Shown here: positions 1 through 8,602 of the stretch, piece after piece | How the letters are laid out: each line of letters starts with the position of its first letter | Numbering within the stretch: the stretch's first letter is position 1 | NCBI GenBank assembly: GCA_017935225.1 | Contig: JAGBIA010000029.1 | Coordinates: 1 to 41,952 of the forward strand | Source: Clostridia bacterium | GTDB taxonomy: Bacteria > Bacillota > Clostridia > Oscillospirales > CAG-272 | Direction of reading: 5' to 3' | DNA length: 41,952 nt | Notes under the pieces: model-generated | Told to the model about the DNA's origin: nothing | Database searches by the model: none | The model's input: only the letters and a program-made list of their open reading frames with translations | Made by a program: the position numbers and the translations under genes

Positions 1-29
1 GAAGTACATTTTGTAACCGTAACGACATC

Positions 30-49
30 GGCGGGAGTAAACCCCCGCC
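30..49. repeat. GC-rich hairpin in left spacer
   Basis: Inverted repeat GGCGGG/CCCGCC with an 8-nt loop, in a gene-free stretch at the window edge. It could terminate a gene lying to the left or be a REP-like unit. There is no clear T-run. Confidence 0.45.
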
Positions 50-90
50 CTACCGGCAGATATAAAATTTTTTCGTTTGATTGACAGACC

Positions 91-257
91 AAACAAAGAT
101 TTAGATGTCGCTCTTCATAATTTAAAATCAAAGAAACACGCGGTAGCATAGCTGTCCGCGTGTTTCTTCCTCGCATTGATATTAAATTACAGATCGGGGA
201 TGTCGCTTTGGTTTACAGTATCCAAAATATCTTTAGGGAATATCGGTTCGAGTTACG
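91..257. repeat. Dispersed intergenic repeat A, copy 1 (structured)
   Basis: This spacer block matches a second copy at 23021-23173. Its core is a perfect 13-bp stem (131-143 with 156-168) and a 12-nt loop. The stem differs from that of copy 2 at two pairs, and both differences are compensatory: A-T becomes C-G and C-G becomes T-A. Downstream, both copies share GATGTCGCTTTGG, TTTAGGGAATATCGG and TCGAGTTACG. An open frame of 63 codons crosses the block but has no homologous look and is not a gene. The element may be a structured RNA, a MITE-like repeat or a terminator; outer boundaries are approximate. Confidence 0.7.
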
Positions 258-267
258 AAATCACCCT

Positions 268-324
268 ATACCAACCCCCATTCAAGTTCTTTGGCTCCAC
301 CTTTCTCGAAAGAAAGGTGGAAAA
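268..324. repeat. Dispersed repeat B, copy 1, with terminator-like hairpin
   Basis: This 57-nt block is nearly identical (one difference seen) to 5903-5959. It holds a perfect 10-bp stem CCACCTTTCT/AGAAAGGTGG closed by a CGAA tetraloop (297-320). It lies just past the stop of the minus-strand phosphoesterase gene, as copy 2 lies just past the stop of the minus-strand nuclease-like gene, so it may end minus-strand transcripts. Confidence 0.75.
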
Positions 325-351
325 CCGCGTCCTATTCCTGCTCCAAGCTAA

Positions 352-1176
352 CTAAACCAGCGTTATCTCGCGGGCGTAGCCGTGATAGCCGCCGTCGGTG
401 GTTATCTGAAGCGTGCCGCAGGGGAGTCTATCCTCGAAGTTGATATGCGTATGACCGGTGACGATCAGCTTGATCTGCGGCTCGCTGTTGATATACTCTA
501 TCGCACGCAGAGTCGCCTCGTCGGGCACTTGCTGACGAGATCTGTCAGGCGGATATTTGTCGGTGTACTCGCGCGGCGCGCCGGTAACATACGCGCACTT
601 GTTGCCGTTTGCAAGTATCTGATCCGCCTGCGCTTTTGTGAAGAGCGGGATGTGAAGACCAAGCACGATCGGATATCCGCGCGCCGCCTCGGCACGAAGC
701 AGCTCGATCTGTCCGTCGGTCATAAGATAATAGGAATCATCAAGCGTTACGAAGTTGACTCCGTCGATCACACGCGAATAGAAATAGAGGTTGTTGGGCA
801 GGTGGGGCGCGGAATATTTTATTCTCTCCCACTTGTATGCGTAATCCTCTATAGCCTTGCCGACGAAATGGCAGAAATCGTGATTTCCCGCCGCGTAGAT
901 GGTATCTGTGGGGAGAAGATATTTATCCGCAAAAGCAAAATTGCTCTCTGTATGCGCGTCAAGCAGATCTCCCGTGTTGAGCATCGTAAGTCCGTTCTCC
1001 TTGGCATACGCGCAAGTCTGATGGAAATACTCCTCAGCGTTCGAAAAATACTTAAATCTTCCGCGCTCGTCGCCCTCGTCGTCAAGCGCGATATGCGAAT
1101 CGGTAACGTGAAGCACTTTCACCTCGTGACCAAGTCCGATGTCTACCGTCGTCTTTAATATTTTAAGCTCTGGCAT
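352..1176 (-). CDS. Calcineurin-like metallophosphoesterase
   Basis: 274 residues. All motifs of the calcineurin-like phosphoesterase fold are visible in order: the D-x-H type motif in HVTDSHI near residue 25, GDLLDAH, GNHD, a single His in LGLHIPLF, and GHTHIN near the C-terminus. These bind a dinuclear metal centre that hydrolyses phosphomono- or diesters; the substrate cannot be read from sequence. No signal peptide or membrane segment is seen, so it is probably cytosolic. The start codon overlaps the stop of the upstream Asp-box gene by one base (TGATG), so the two are translationally coupled and probably act on the same compound. Repeat B lies directly downstream. Confidence 0.88.
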   Translation of the reverse strand: MPELKILKTTVDIGLGHEVKVLHVTDSHIALDDEGDERGRFKYFSNAEEYFHQTCAYAKENGLTMLNTGDLLDAHTESNFAFADKYLLPTDTIYAAGNHDFCHFVGKAIEDYAYKWERIKYSAPHLPNNLYFYSRVIDGVNFVTLDDSYYLMTDGQIELLRAEAARGYPIVLGLHIPLFTKAQADQILANGNKCAYVTGAPREYTDKYPPDRSRQQVPDEATLRAIEYINSEPQIKLIVTGHTHINFEDRLPCGTLQITTDGGYHGYAREITLV

Positions 1177-2309
1177 CAGTCAATTCTCCATTTCGTATAA
1201 AGGATCGAGGTGCGCAGATCGTCGCCGTAAGGCTGATAGTAAACTGTTACGAGCGATCCGTCGGCAAGCTCTGTAGTTGCAGGGTATCCGAGGTCGCCGT
1301 TGCGCGCCTCGGAGAGAATAAACTCCTCACTGAAGGTGCGGCAACCGTCATAGCTGACCACCGCGCGAATACCGAAAGGCGCGCTTCTTCTGCCGTAGGT
1401 GACGAGTATCGAACCGTCCTTGCGCAGAAGCAGATGAGGAGGCGAGCCGATCTTGCCAAGGCTCCAAAGCTCGCTCCAGGTCTTGCCGCCGTCCTTCGAA
1501 GAGGTGAAATATACGCCGAAATGATCGTACGCGGGATCGTCGTGCGCGCGGATCGCGACTATGATCTCGCCGTCGGGCGTCTCTACAAGGTGAGGCTCGC
1601 AGAGATCCTTGTTTGCCGCGCCGTTCTTGCCGGGGAGCTTGGATACGTACTCCCAGCTCTCGCCGCCGTCAAAGCTCTCGTAAAGGAAGAGAGCCTCTCT
1701 GTCCTCTACAGGTGTCGTATCGGCAGAGTCGTCAAAATCATTGCTGTATCTGTTGGGAAGTCCGGGGAATTCGCGACCGACGTAAAGAAGTCTGCCGCTG
1801 ACCGTCTTGACAGGTCCGTGAGGTGCGGAAACGACAGTCTTTATGGGGTCTCCCCAGGTCTTGCCGTAGTCGTTCGAAATTCTGATAAACGAGCCCGCTC
1901 TGTCCTGCTCGGGTGTGTAGGTCTTGTAAGCCTCAAGGAAGCCCTCAAGCAGAGGCTTGAACTCGTCCTCAGCATCGCCTACTATCCAATTTCTCCATAT
2001 ACCTTGATATATTACTGCAGGGTGATTGAACCAGGAGACGATCATTCGTCCGTTGCCAAGATAGGTAAGTCCTGCATCGCGATCGTCAAGCCAGGTGTCG
2101 TTTATGATGCTCGGTACGCTCCAGGTCTCGCCGCCGTCGGTCGACGTGAACATCAGATCCTTACCGAACGTACAAACGTGAGACGAGCGGTGTCCCGAGC
2201 AAGCAGCATAAAGCACGCCGTTCTCGTCCTGAGTCACGGTCGGCCACGCCTGATAGCGAAACGGCCCTTCGTTTACTCTGTATACAATTCCCTTTTTAAT
2301 TATCTTCAT
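1176..2309 (-). CDS. Cytosolic Asp-box (BNR) beta-propeller, sialidase superfamily
   Basis: 377 residues. Four Asp-boxes (S-x-D-x-G-x-x-W) lie near residues 56, 145, 212 and 270, for example STDGGETW and SFDGGESW. This spacing is typical of a six-bladed sialidase-type propeller. There is no signal peptide, so it should act on material already imported. A clear FRIP arginine motif was not found, so true sialidase activity is not claimed; many proteins of this fold are other glycosidases or lyases, or are uncharacterised. RBS AAGGAGG precedes the ATG, and a promoter lies at 2346-2374. It is the first gene of a two-gene operon with the phosphoesterase. Confidence 0.8.
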   Translation of the reverse strand: MKIIKKGIVYRVNEGPFRYQAWPTVTQDENGVLYAACSGHRSSHVCTFGKDLMFTSTDGGETWSVPSIINDTWLDDRDAGLTYLGNGRMIVSWFNHPAVIYQGIWRNWIVGDAEDEFKPLLEGFLEAYKTYTPEQDRAGSFIRISNDYGKTWGDPIKTVVSAPHGPVKTVSGRLLYVGREFPGLPNRYSNDFDDSADTTPVEDREALFLYESFDGGESWEYVSKLPGKNGAANKDLCEPHLVETPDGEIIVAIRAHDDPAYDHFGVYFTSSKDGGKTWSELWSLGKIGSPPHLLLRKDGSILVTYGRRSAPFGIRAVVSYDGCRTFSEEFILSEARNGDLGYPATTELADGSLVTVYYQPYGDDLRTSILYTKWRID

Positions 2310-2345
2310 AGTCTTTACCTCCTTTTCGGTAAGCTTGCTGATGCC

Positions 2346-2374
2346 ATTTTAACATACGCACCGCCAAATGTCAA
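2346..2374 (-). promoter_or_regulatory. Promoter of the Asp-box/phosphoesterase operon
   Basis: On the minus strand, TTGACA (2369-2374) and TAAAAT (2346-2351) are separated by 17 bp. Confidence 0.75.
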
Positions 2375-2428
2375 TACGAAAGCAAGATAATTTTATATAA
2401 ATAATAAAGTAAAAAAACGCTATGACTC

Positions 2429-2457
2429 TTGACATTTGCCAAAAGATGTGATATACT
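2429..2457 (+). promoter_or_regulatory. ileS promoter
   Basis: TTGACA (2429-2434), a 17-bp spacer and TATACT (2452-2457). Transcription would begin near 2464, leaving only about 50 nt before the ATG. That is too short for a T-box leader. Confidence 0.85.
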
Positions 2458-2512
2458 GTATTATCTATTAAAATGTGAAAGTATGTCAAAAACAGAAAGG
2501 ACAGAAAACGAT

Positions 2513-5500
2513 ATGCAGGATAAATTTGAAACAAAGTATCCCTTTGTGGAAAATGAAAAGGAAGTCCTCGGCTTCTGGAAGGAAAACGATTGCTTCCAGA
2601 AACTCAAGGCAAAGAACGCAAACGGCCCGAAGTACCGCTTCATCGACGGTCCTATCACGGCTAACAACCCCATGGGTATACATCACACCTGGGGACGTAC
2701 CCTCAAGGATACCTTCATCAAGTACAACGCTATGAAGGGTCGCGACACCCACTACCGCAACGGCTTTGACTCTCAGGGCCTTTGGGTCGAGGTAGAGGTC
2801 GAGAAGGAGCTTGGCTTTAAGACCAAGCACGATATCGAGGCTTACGGTCTTGATAAGTTTACCGAAAAGTGCATCGAGCGTGTAAAGAAGTTCTCGGGCG
2901 TTATCACTGAGCAGTCGATCAGACTCGGTCAGTGGATGGACTGGGATAACTCCTACTACACCTACACCGATGAAAATATTCAGGGCATCTGGACCTTCCT
3001 CAAGAAGTGCCACGAGGGCGGATGGATCCGTCAGGTCTATAAGCCTATGCCTTGGTGCTCGCGTTGCGGAACCTCGCTCTCCGAGCACGAAATGACCGGT
3101 TCTTATAAGGAGATCGAGCACGAGGCTGTATTCTTCAAGCTTCCCATCAAGGACACGAATGACTACATTCTCGTATGGACCACGACTCCCTGGACTCTCT
3201 CTGCTAACGTAGCTCTCGCGGTAAACCCCGAGATGACCTACGTAAGAATTCACGTTGCAGGTGAGGATAACAACTACGTTACCTCGCTCAACTACTATAA
3301 GCAGAAGTTTGAGAACAAAGAGGGTGTTGAGCTTCTCGCAACTATGAAGGGTACTGACCTCGCAGGACTCGAGTATGAGACCTGCTTCCCCGAGATCGAC
3401 GAGCAGAACTTTGCACACAAGATCGTCCTCTGGGACGAAGTTGCTGACGACGAGGGATGCGGAGTCGTTCACATCGCTCCCGGATGCGGTGCCGAGGACT
3501 TTGCTCTCGGTGAGTCTATTGGTCTTCCCAAGATCATCCCCGTTGACGAGTACGGTATCTTCTACAACGGCTTCTCCTTCCTCTCGGGTCTCGATGCGCA
3601 GGATTGCCGTCAGCTCGTATTCGACGAGCTCAAGAAGAGAAATAAGCTCTTCTACACACATAAGTATAAGCACAGCTACCCTGTCTGCTGGAGATGTAAG
3701 AAGGAGATCATCTTCCGTCTCGGCAAGGAATGGGCTATCGCTGTTGACGAGCTTCGTCCCCGCCTTATCGCAAACGCTAACAAGGTTCGTTGGGAGCCCG
3801 CATATCAGGGCAAGAGAATGCTCGACTGGCTTGAGAATATGTCGGACTGGAATATCTCGCGTAAGAGATTTTACGGTCTTCCCCTTCCCTTCTATCTCTG
3901 CGACTGCGGCGAGCTGACAGTTGTTGGCTCCAAGGACGAGCTTTACGAGCTCGCTGTCGACAAGTCCAAGGTAGACGCTATCCCCCATCTCCACCGTCCG
4001 TGGATCGACGACGTTCAGATCTGCTGCCCCAAGTGTAAAGCTGCGGTACAGAGAGTAACTCAGGTCGGCGACGTTTGGCTTGACGCGGGTATCGTTCCTT
4101 TCTCGACTCTCAAGTACCTCACTGATAAGGAATATTGGAAGCAGTACTTCCCCGCAGAGCACGTTCTCGAGATGAAGGAGCAGATCAGACTCTGGTTCTA
4201 CTCTATGCTCTTTATGAGCACCGTTCTCGTTGATGAGCCTCCCTACGAGAGAGTAAGCACGCACGGTATGGTAGTTTCCGAGGACGGAAGCCGCTTCTCC
4301 AAGACAGGATTTATGATCCGCTTCGACGAGGCTGCTGACATCATCGGTGCTGACGCATCGCGTTACATCTTCGCTTCCTCCTCGACCTCGACCGACGTAC
4401 GCTTCGGCTTTAACCTCGGTGAAGAGGCAAGAAGAAAGCTCCTCGCTTTCTGGAACCTCGAGACATTCTTCGCGACCTACGCTGATATCGACGATACCAA
4501 GGTAGACCTCTCGAAGCTCGATCCCGCAAAGCTCTGCCCGATCGACCGCTGGTTGCTCATCCGCACCAATAAGTTCATCAAGGAGACCAACGTTTATATG
4601 GCGGATTACTCCACCCGTGACGTCGTTACCCTCTTTGAGAGCTTTGTAAACGATATCTCCAACTTCTACATCCGTGTAAACCGCGGCCGTTTCTGGTCGA
4701 CCGAGAACAGCGAGGATAAGCAGAACGCGTATGCAGTTCTCTTCTACGCTATCAAGGCGATCACAGGAATTATGGCTCCCATCATTCCCTTTATGACCGA
4801 GTACACCTGGCAGAAGTTCATCAAGAGATACTCTGACGAAGAGACTCTTTCGGTATTCCTCTCGGATTACCCCGAGGTAGATCCCGCGCTTGATATTTCC
4901 GACGACCGCATCCTTGCAGACGTTGAGTGCGCAAGAGAGATGATCTCTCTCGGTCTCAAGCTCCGTAACGAGAAGCAGATCAAGATCCGCCAGCCTCTCT
5001 CGACTATGTACGTAAGTGCTACCGAGCAGAACGCGAACGCGATCGAGACCTTCGGCTCTGTTATTATGAGCGAGATGAATATCAACTCGATCGAACAGCT
5101 TACAGATACCTCCGCGCTTGAGTCCAACTTCCTCACCGTCAACTTCAAGGTTGCAGGACGCGTTCTCAAGAACCGCGCGAACGAGGTCAAGGCATTCCTC
5201 GGCGAGCTTGACGCGGCACGTCAGCAGGAGCTTTCGAACGCAGTCAAGGCAGGACAGAACATTTCTCTTCCCGAGCTTGAGCTCGAGGTAGAGCCCGACG
5301 TATTTACGCTCAACTCCAAGCCGCTTGACAACGTGGCTATCTACTCGAATAACGGCGAGTTCGTAGCACTTGATACCACCATCTCCGACGAGCTTGCAAG
5401 AGCGGGAATACTTCGTGATATCGTTCGTCAGTGTCAGGTATTCCGTAAGGCTGCAGGATTTGACGTAAGCGACCGCATCTATATCGCGTTCGAGACCGAG

Positions 5501-5650
5501 TCCGAGCTTATCAAGAGCATAATCGCAGAGAAGCAGGCTCAGCTCGAGTCTGACCTCCTCGCGACCTTCGAGGCTCCCGCAAACGTTGAGTACACCGGCA
5601 CGATCGACCTCGACGGCACGGTCATCACCGTTCAGCTTCAGAGAAAGTAA
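2513..5650 (+). CDS. ileS: Isoleucyl-tRNA synthetase
   Basis: 1045 residues from the ATG at 2513, chosen because AGAAAGGA lies about 11 nt upstream and the frame further upstream runs through the promoter. It charges tRNA-Ile in the cytosol. The class I HIGH motif appears as PMGIHH at residues 53-58, inside a conserved N-terminal block. The editing domain follows. Zinc-type Cys pairs are seen as CSRCG, CWRCKK and CCPKC. The KMSKS position near residue 593 reads RFSKT, which is degenerate. Overall it resembles the longer IleRS type related to archaeal and eukaryotic enzymes, often the mupirocin-tolerant form, more than the classical Firmicutes enzyme. Codon use is biased as in highly expressed genes. 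It is transcribed alone. Confidence 0.9.
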   Translation: MQDKFETKYPFVENEKEVLGFWKENDCFQKLKAKNANGPKYRFIDGPITANNPMGIHHTWGRTLKDTFIKYNAMKGRDTHYRNGFDSQGLWVEVEVEKELGFKTKHDIEAYGLDKFTEKCIERVKKFSGVITEQSIRLGQWMDWDNSYYTYTDENIQGIWTFLKKCHEGGWIRQVYKPMPWCSRCGTSLSEHEMTGSYKEIEHEAVFFKLPIKDTNDYILVWTTTPWTLSANVALAVNPEMTYVRIHVAGEDNNYVTSLNYYKQKFENKEGVELLATMKGTDLAGLEYETCFPEIDEQNFAHKIVLWDEVADDEGCGVVHIAPGCGAEDFALGESIGLPKIIPVDEYGIFYNGFSFLSGLDAQDCRQLVFDELKKRNKLFYTHKYKHSYPVCWRCKKEIIFRLGKEWAIAVDELRPRLIANANKVRWEPAYQGKRMLDWLENMSDWNISRKRFYGLPLPFYLCDCGELTVVGSKDELYELAVDKSKVDAIPHLHRPWIDDVQICCPKCKAAVQRVTQVGDVWLDAGIVPFSTLKYLTDKEYWKQYFPAEHVLEMKEQIRLWFYSMLFMSTVLVDEPPYERVSTHGMVVSEDGSRFSKTGFMIRFDEAADIIGADASRYIFASSSTSTDVRFGFNLGEEARRKLLAFWNLETFFATYADIDDTKVDLSKLDPAKLCPIDRWLLIRTNKFIKETNVYMADYSTRDVVTLFESFVNDISNFYIRVNRGRFWSTENSEDKQNAYAVLFYAIKAITGIMAPIIPFMTEYTWQKFIKRYSDEETLSVFLSDYPEVDPALDISDDRILADVECAREMISLGLKLRNEKQIKIRQPLSTMYVSATEQNANAIETFGSVIMSEMNINSIEQLTDTSALESNFLTVNFKVAGRVLKNRANEVKAFLGELDAARQQELSNAVKAGQNISLPELELEVEPDVFTLNSKPLDNVAIYSNNGEFVALDTTISDELARAGILRDIVRQCQVFRKAAGFDVSDRIYIAFETESELIKSIIAEKQAQLESDLLATFEAPANVEYTGTIDLDGTVITVQLQRK

Positions 5651-5661
5651 TCACAATAAAA

Positions 5662-5710
5662 TAACAGCAGAAAAGCACCTAAACCGCAAGGCTTGGGTGC
5701 TTTCTGTTAT
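5662..5710 (+). terminator. ileS terminator
   Basis: The hairpin pairs AGAAAAGCACC with GGTGCTTTCT, flanked by AACAG/CTGTT, 12 nt after the ileS stop. Confidence 0.7.
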
Positions 5711-5746
5711 GTTATACGATTATCATTAACTACATTTTTATTTACC

Positions 5747-5784
5747 ACTTTTCTCTTTGGCACGAAAGGCGCAAAGAGAAAAGT
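5747..5784. repeat. Inverted repeat in the ileS-downstream spacer
   Basis: A perfect 13-bp stem ACTTTTCTCTTTG/CAAAGAGAAAAGT surrounds a 12-nt loop. It is the first of several consecutive hairpins in the 322-nt gene-free region 5651-5972. Others are CGCTCG/CGAGCG near 5816-5831 and CAAACTTT/AAAGTTTG near 5858-5880. Confidence 0.7.
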
Positions 5785-5902
5785 TAGCAAAAGAGAAACG
5801 CCGTTTTAGGAGTTTCGCTCGTGCGCGAGCGACCAAGGCTCTGCCTTTGGAAACCGCAAACTTTTGAAAAAGTTTGATCAAAACTTTCCTGTGACGCTCC
5901 CA

Positions 5903-5959
5903 ATACCAACCCTCATTCAAGTTCTTTGGCTCCACCTTTCTCGAAAGAAAGGTGGAAAA
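5903..5959. repeat. Dispersed repeat B, copy 2
   Basis: Near-identical to 268-324 and in the same orientation. The 10-bp stem with CGAA loop is at 5932-5955, just downstream of the minus-strand nuclease-like gene. Confidence 0.75.
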
Positions 5960-5972
5960 TACAAAACACAAA

Positions 5973-6728
5973 CTAACTTCTATACCAAGCTCGGCGCCCC
6001 TCGGTGCGTTTGTCGATAAGACCGATATGAGAAAGGAGATTGAGTGCGGAATAGAGGTCTCTGCCGCGCAGACGGGTGTGCGGCTGATAGTCGGCAGCAG
6101 AGAATTCCTTACCGATAAGCTCGGCAGGCAAAAATTCCACGTAATCCGCGACCTCGCGAAGCTCGATCAGCTCGACGAGCTTGGTAGGAAAGACCTCGTT
6201 GTCGTACTTGCCGCTCTTGCGGTAGCGCACCGCCTCGGAATAGCGGTATTCCTCGACCTCGACGAGTGCGACAATGATAGAAAAGCGCGCGTGACCTATA
6301 AAATCGCGCAGATAGTAGAGCTTCGGCAGAATATCTTCAAGGTGCGCCCTCTTCGGCGAGGAACGCACGTAGGATATCTCGCCGCTCTCGCGGTCGGCGC
6401 GGATTATCTTCCGCTTGACCACAAGCGGATGCACCACGGTCACAAAATTGTCGGTCTCGTTCAGATAATAACCGATCTTATCGGTAAGCGGCGCAAATGA
6501 CGCGCACTGTATCTCGTAGATGTGCCCGTCGCAAAGCACGTCGGCGGTATAGCGACCGACCTTGATCTCAAAGAAATTCTCGTTGTCACAAAAGGTGCGC
6601 TTGAGCACCCGATGCAGCCGCTTTTCGTTGTATATGCCAATTCCCTCCTCGGCGGAGAGCCCCTTGACCGTGTAGGACTCTGCCGCCGCAAGAGTGGCAA
6701 ATCTTTCATAAAAATTGATCTCCGTCAC
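5973..6728 (-). CDS. Conserved hypothetical; PD-(D/E)XK nuclease-like with C-terminal winged helix
   Basis: 251 residues, starting at a GTG whose sequence overlaps the exporter stop (GTGA). Residues about 33-85 carry a pattern typical of a restriction-endonuclease-like core: a conserved NEKRLHRVLK helix, then GRYTADVL (Asp) and YEIQCA (Glu-x-Gln in place of E-x-K). The C-terminal 60 residues look like a winged helix, with LNLLSHIGLIDKR followed by an aromatic wing. I recognise it as a widespread uncharacterised Clostridia family; function is unknown. It is the last gene of the marR-exporter operon, though its link to export is unclear. Nuclease activity is an inference from fold-like motifs only. 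Confidence 0.6.
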   Translation of the reverse strand: MTEINFYERFATLAAAESYTVKGLSAEEGIGIYNEKRLHRVLKRTFCDNENFFEIKVGRYTADVLCDGHIYEIQCASFAPLTDKIGYYLNETDNFVTVVHPLVVKRKIIRADRESGEISYVRSSPKRAHLEDILPKLYYLRDFIGHARFSIIVALVEVEEYRYSEAVRYRKSGKYDNEVFPTKLVELIELREVADYVEFLPAELIGKEFSAADYQPHTRLRGRDLYSALNLLSHIGLIDKRTEGRRAWYRS

Positions 6729-8602
6729 GTCGCAATACCCGCAAACTGATTGGAATAGAGCTTGTGATACTCGCCGCCAAGCGCGAGCAGCTCCTCGTGG
6801 CTTCCCGCCTCGGCTACGCGACCGTCCTTTATTACAACGATCTTGTCCGCGTCGCGTATGGTCGAGAGTCGGTGCGCGATTATGAGCGAGGTGCGGTTCT
6901 CCATCAGCGCGACCATAGCCTGCTGAATGTGCATCTCGGTTCTCGTGTCAACGCTCGAGGTCGCCTCGTCGAGTATGAGTATCTTCGGATCAGCAAGCAC
7001 CGCGCGCGCGATCGAGAGAAGCTGTCGCTGTCCTTGCGAGAGATTGCTTCCCGACTCGGCAAGCATCGTGTCGTAGCCGTCGAGCAAACGCTCGATAAAG
7101 GTATCCGCCTTTGCAAGCGCCGCCGCGGCGCGCATCTCTTCGTCGCTCGCCTCAAGTCTGCCGTACTTTATGTTCGCCCTGATAGTGTCCGAGAAAAGCA
7201 CGGTATCCTGCAAAACTATAGCAATAGAGCGACGGAGCGTCTCCTTAGGTATCGTGGTAATATCTCTGCCGTCGATCGTGATAACGCCGCCGTCGACCTC
7301 GTAAAATCTCGTCAGCAGATTTACGACCGTAGTCTTGCCCGAACCTGTAGCACCGACGATCGCGATCTTCTGTCCCTTCTTGAGCCAGAGATCAAGTCCC
7401 TTGAGGACGGGCTCGCCCTCCTCATACGCAAAATCGATGTTCTCAAAGCGGATGTTGCCCTCGATCTCGCTCACGCGTACCTCTGCCGTGCCCTCGTCGA
7501 TCTCGTCCGCGCTGTCCATTATCTCAAATATACGCTCTGCGCCCGCGAGAGCCGTGAGTATCGACGCGTATTGGTTTGCGATCTCGTTTACGGGACGGGT
7601 GAATTTCTTGGAGTACTGAAGCATCGAGTGGATGTCACCAAGCATAAGCGAGGGAACGAGCGGATTGGGATTGAGCACGAAAAATCCGCCGAACGCCGCG
7701 ATAAGAACGTATTGGAAGTTACCAAGGAAGTTCATACACGGGCCCATGATCGAGCCCCAGACGCGTGCGAGGATACTGCTCTTCTTGAGCTCGCCGCTCG
7801 TCACGCCGAAGTCCTCTATCGCCTTTCCCTCCTTGCCGTACGCAACGACCGTCTTGTAAGAGGTGACCATCTCCTCGACCTGACCGTTGAGCGCGCCGAC
7901 GAGCTTTTGACGCTTGACGAAATATTTTCGCATAAATTTTGCAAGATTTGTGGATATTGCGATGGTCATAGGAATAGTGATGCAGGCGATAAGCGCCATT
8001 ATCCAGCTATAGTATACCATCATCGTGAAAGCTCCGATGAGCGTGAGTATGCTCGATATGAGCGAGGCTATCGACTGCGAGACCGCGTTTGAAACGTTCT
8101 CGACGTCGTTTGTCATTCTCGACATTATGTCACCGTGCTTGTGCGTGTCTGTGTACTTGATCGGGAGCTTGGAAATTTTCTTGAACAGATCGTTTCGCAT
8201 CATATAGACGGTGTTCTGCGAGAGCTTTGCCGCGATTATTCCCTGCGCGAGTCCAAGTCCTGCGCTGATGAGGAACAGAACACCCATCGCACCAAGGCAG
8301 AGGAACATCGTGTCAAGATCGACCGAAAGGCTTCCGTCCTCGGCGACCTTGATGGTGTTGATCGCCGCGCCCTGAAGCGCAGGGCCTGCGAGGTCAGAGA
8401 CCGTGACGGTCGCCATAATGCAGACCAGCGCGATGACGAGCAGCTTGCTCTTGCCTATGTACTTGAGCAGTCTGCCGAGTGTCTGAAGAGTGTTCTTCGG
8501 CTTTTCTCTGTTCACTCTCGCACCCATAGGTCCGCCGCCACCACCGCCGGGGCGGCGCATATCGGGCATCTTTGCCTGAGGTGCTTTTCTCTGATCATTC
8601 AT
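6725..8602 (-). CDS. Heterodimeric ABC exporter, catalytic-site subunit (TM288-like)
   Basis: 625 residues: a Gly-rich N-terminal tail, six membrane helices (about residues 50-340) and an ATPase domain. Walker A is GATGSGKT, Walker B is ILILDEATS with the catalytic Glu present, and the switch His lies in IAHRLS. Its ABC signature is LSQGQ rather than LSGGQ. This pairing is what is known for TM288/BmrD-type subunits, whose altered signature completes the partner's degenerate site. It would act in the cytoplasmic membrane as half of a drug or lipid exporter. It overlaps the partner gene by 8 bp and the downstream gene by 4 bp, indicating tight coupling. Confidence 0.9.
   Translation of the reverse strand: MNDQRKAPQAKMPDMRRPGGGGGGPMGARVNREKPKNTLQTLGRLLKYIGKSKLLVIALVCIMATVTVSDLAGPALQGAAINTIKVAEDGSLSVDLDTMFLCLGAMGVLFLISAGLGLAQGIIAAKLSQNTVYMMRNDLFKKISKLPIKYTDTHKHGDIMSRMTNDVENVSNAVSQSIASLISSILTLIGAFTMMVYYSWIMALIACITIPMTIAISTNLAKFMRKYFVKRQKLVGALNGQVEEMVTSYKTVVAYGKEGKAIEDFGVTSGELKKSSILARVWGSIMGPCMNFLGNFQYVLIAAFGGFFVLNPNPLVPSLMLGDIHSMLQYSKKFTRPVNEIANQYASILTALAGAERIFEIMDSADEIDEGTAEVRVSEIEGNIRFENIDFAYEEGEPVLKGLDLWLKKGQKIAIVGATGSGKTTVVNLLTRFYEVDGGVITIDGRDITTIPKETLRRSIAIVLQDTVLFSDTIRANIKYGRLEASDEEMRAAAALAKADTFIERLLDGYDTMLAESGSNLSQGQRQLLSIARAVLADPKILILDEATSSVDTRTEMHIQQAMVALMENRTSLIIAHRLSTIRDADKIVVIKDGRVAEAGSHEELLALGGEYHKLYSNQFAGIAT

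Noticed and set aside
245-262. tRNA T-arm-like GGTTCGAG in repeat A
   Set aside because: There is no acceptor, D-arm or anticodon pairing around it. It is part of the conserved repeat flank.
160-351. 63-codon open frame on the plus strand at the left edge
   Set aside because: It runs through repeats A and B and their hairpins, has no ribosome site and no protein-like composition.
2458-2512. Possible T-box leader for ileS
   Set aside because: The promoter at 2429-2457 leaves only about 50 nt before the start codon, and no T-box core or terminator is present.
2486-4264. 592-codon open frame antisense to ileS, and similar long antisense frames opposite the ABC genes and SBPs
   Set aside because: They arise from codon bias of the real genes on the other strand. 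They lack ribosome sites, domains and promoters, while the sense genes carry clear family motifs.
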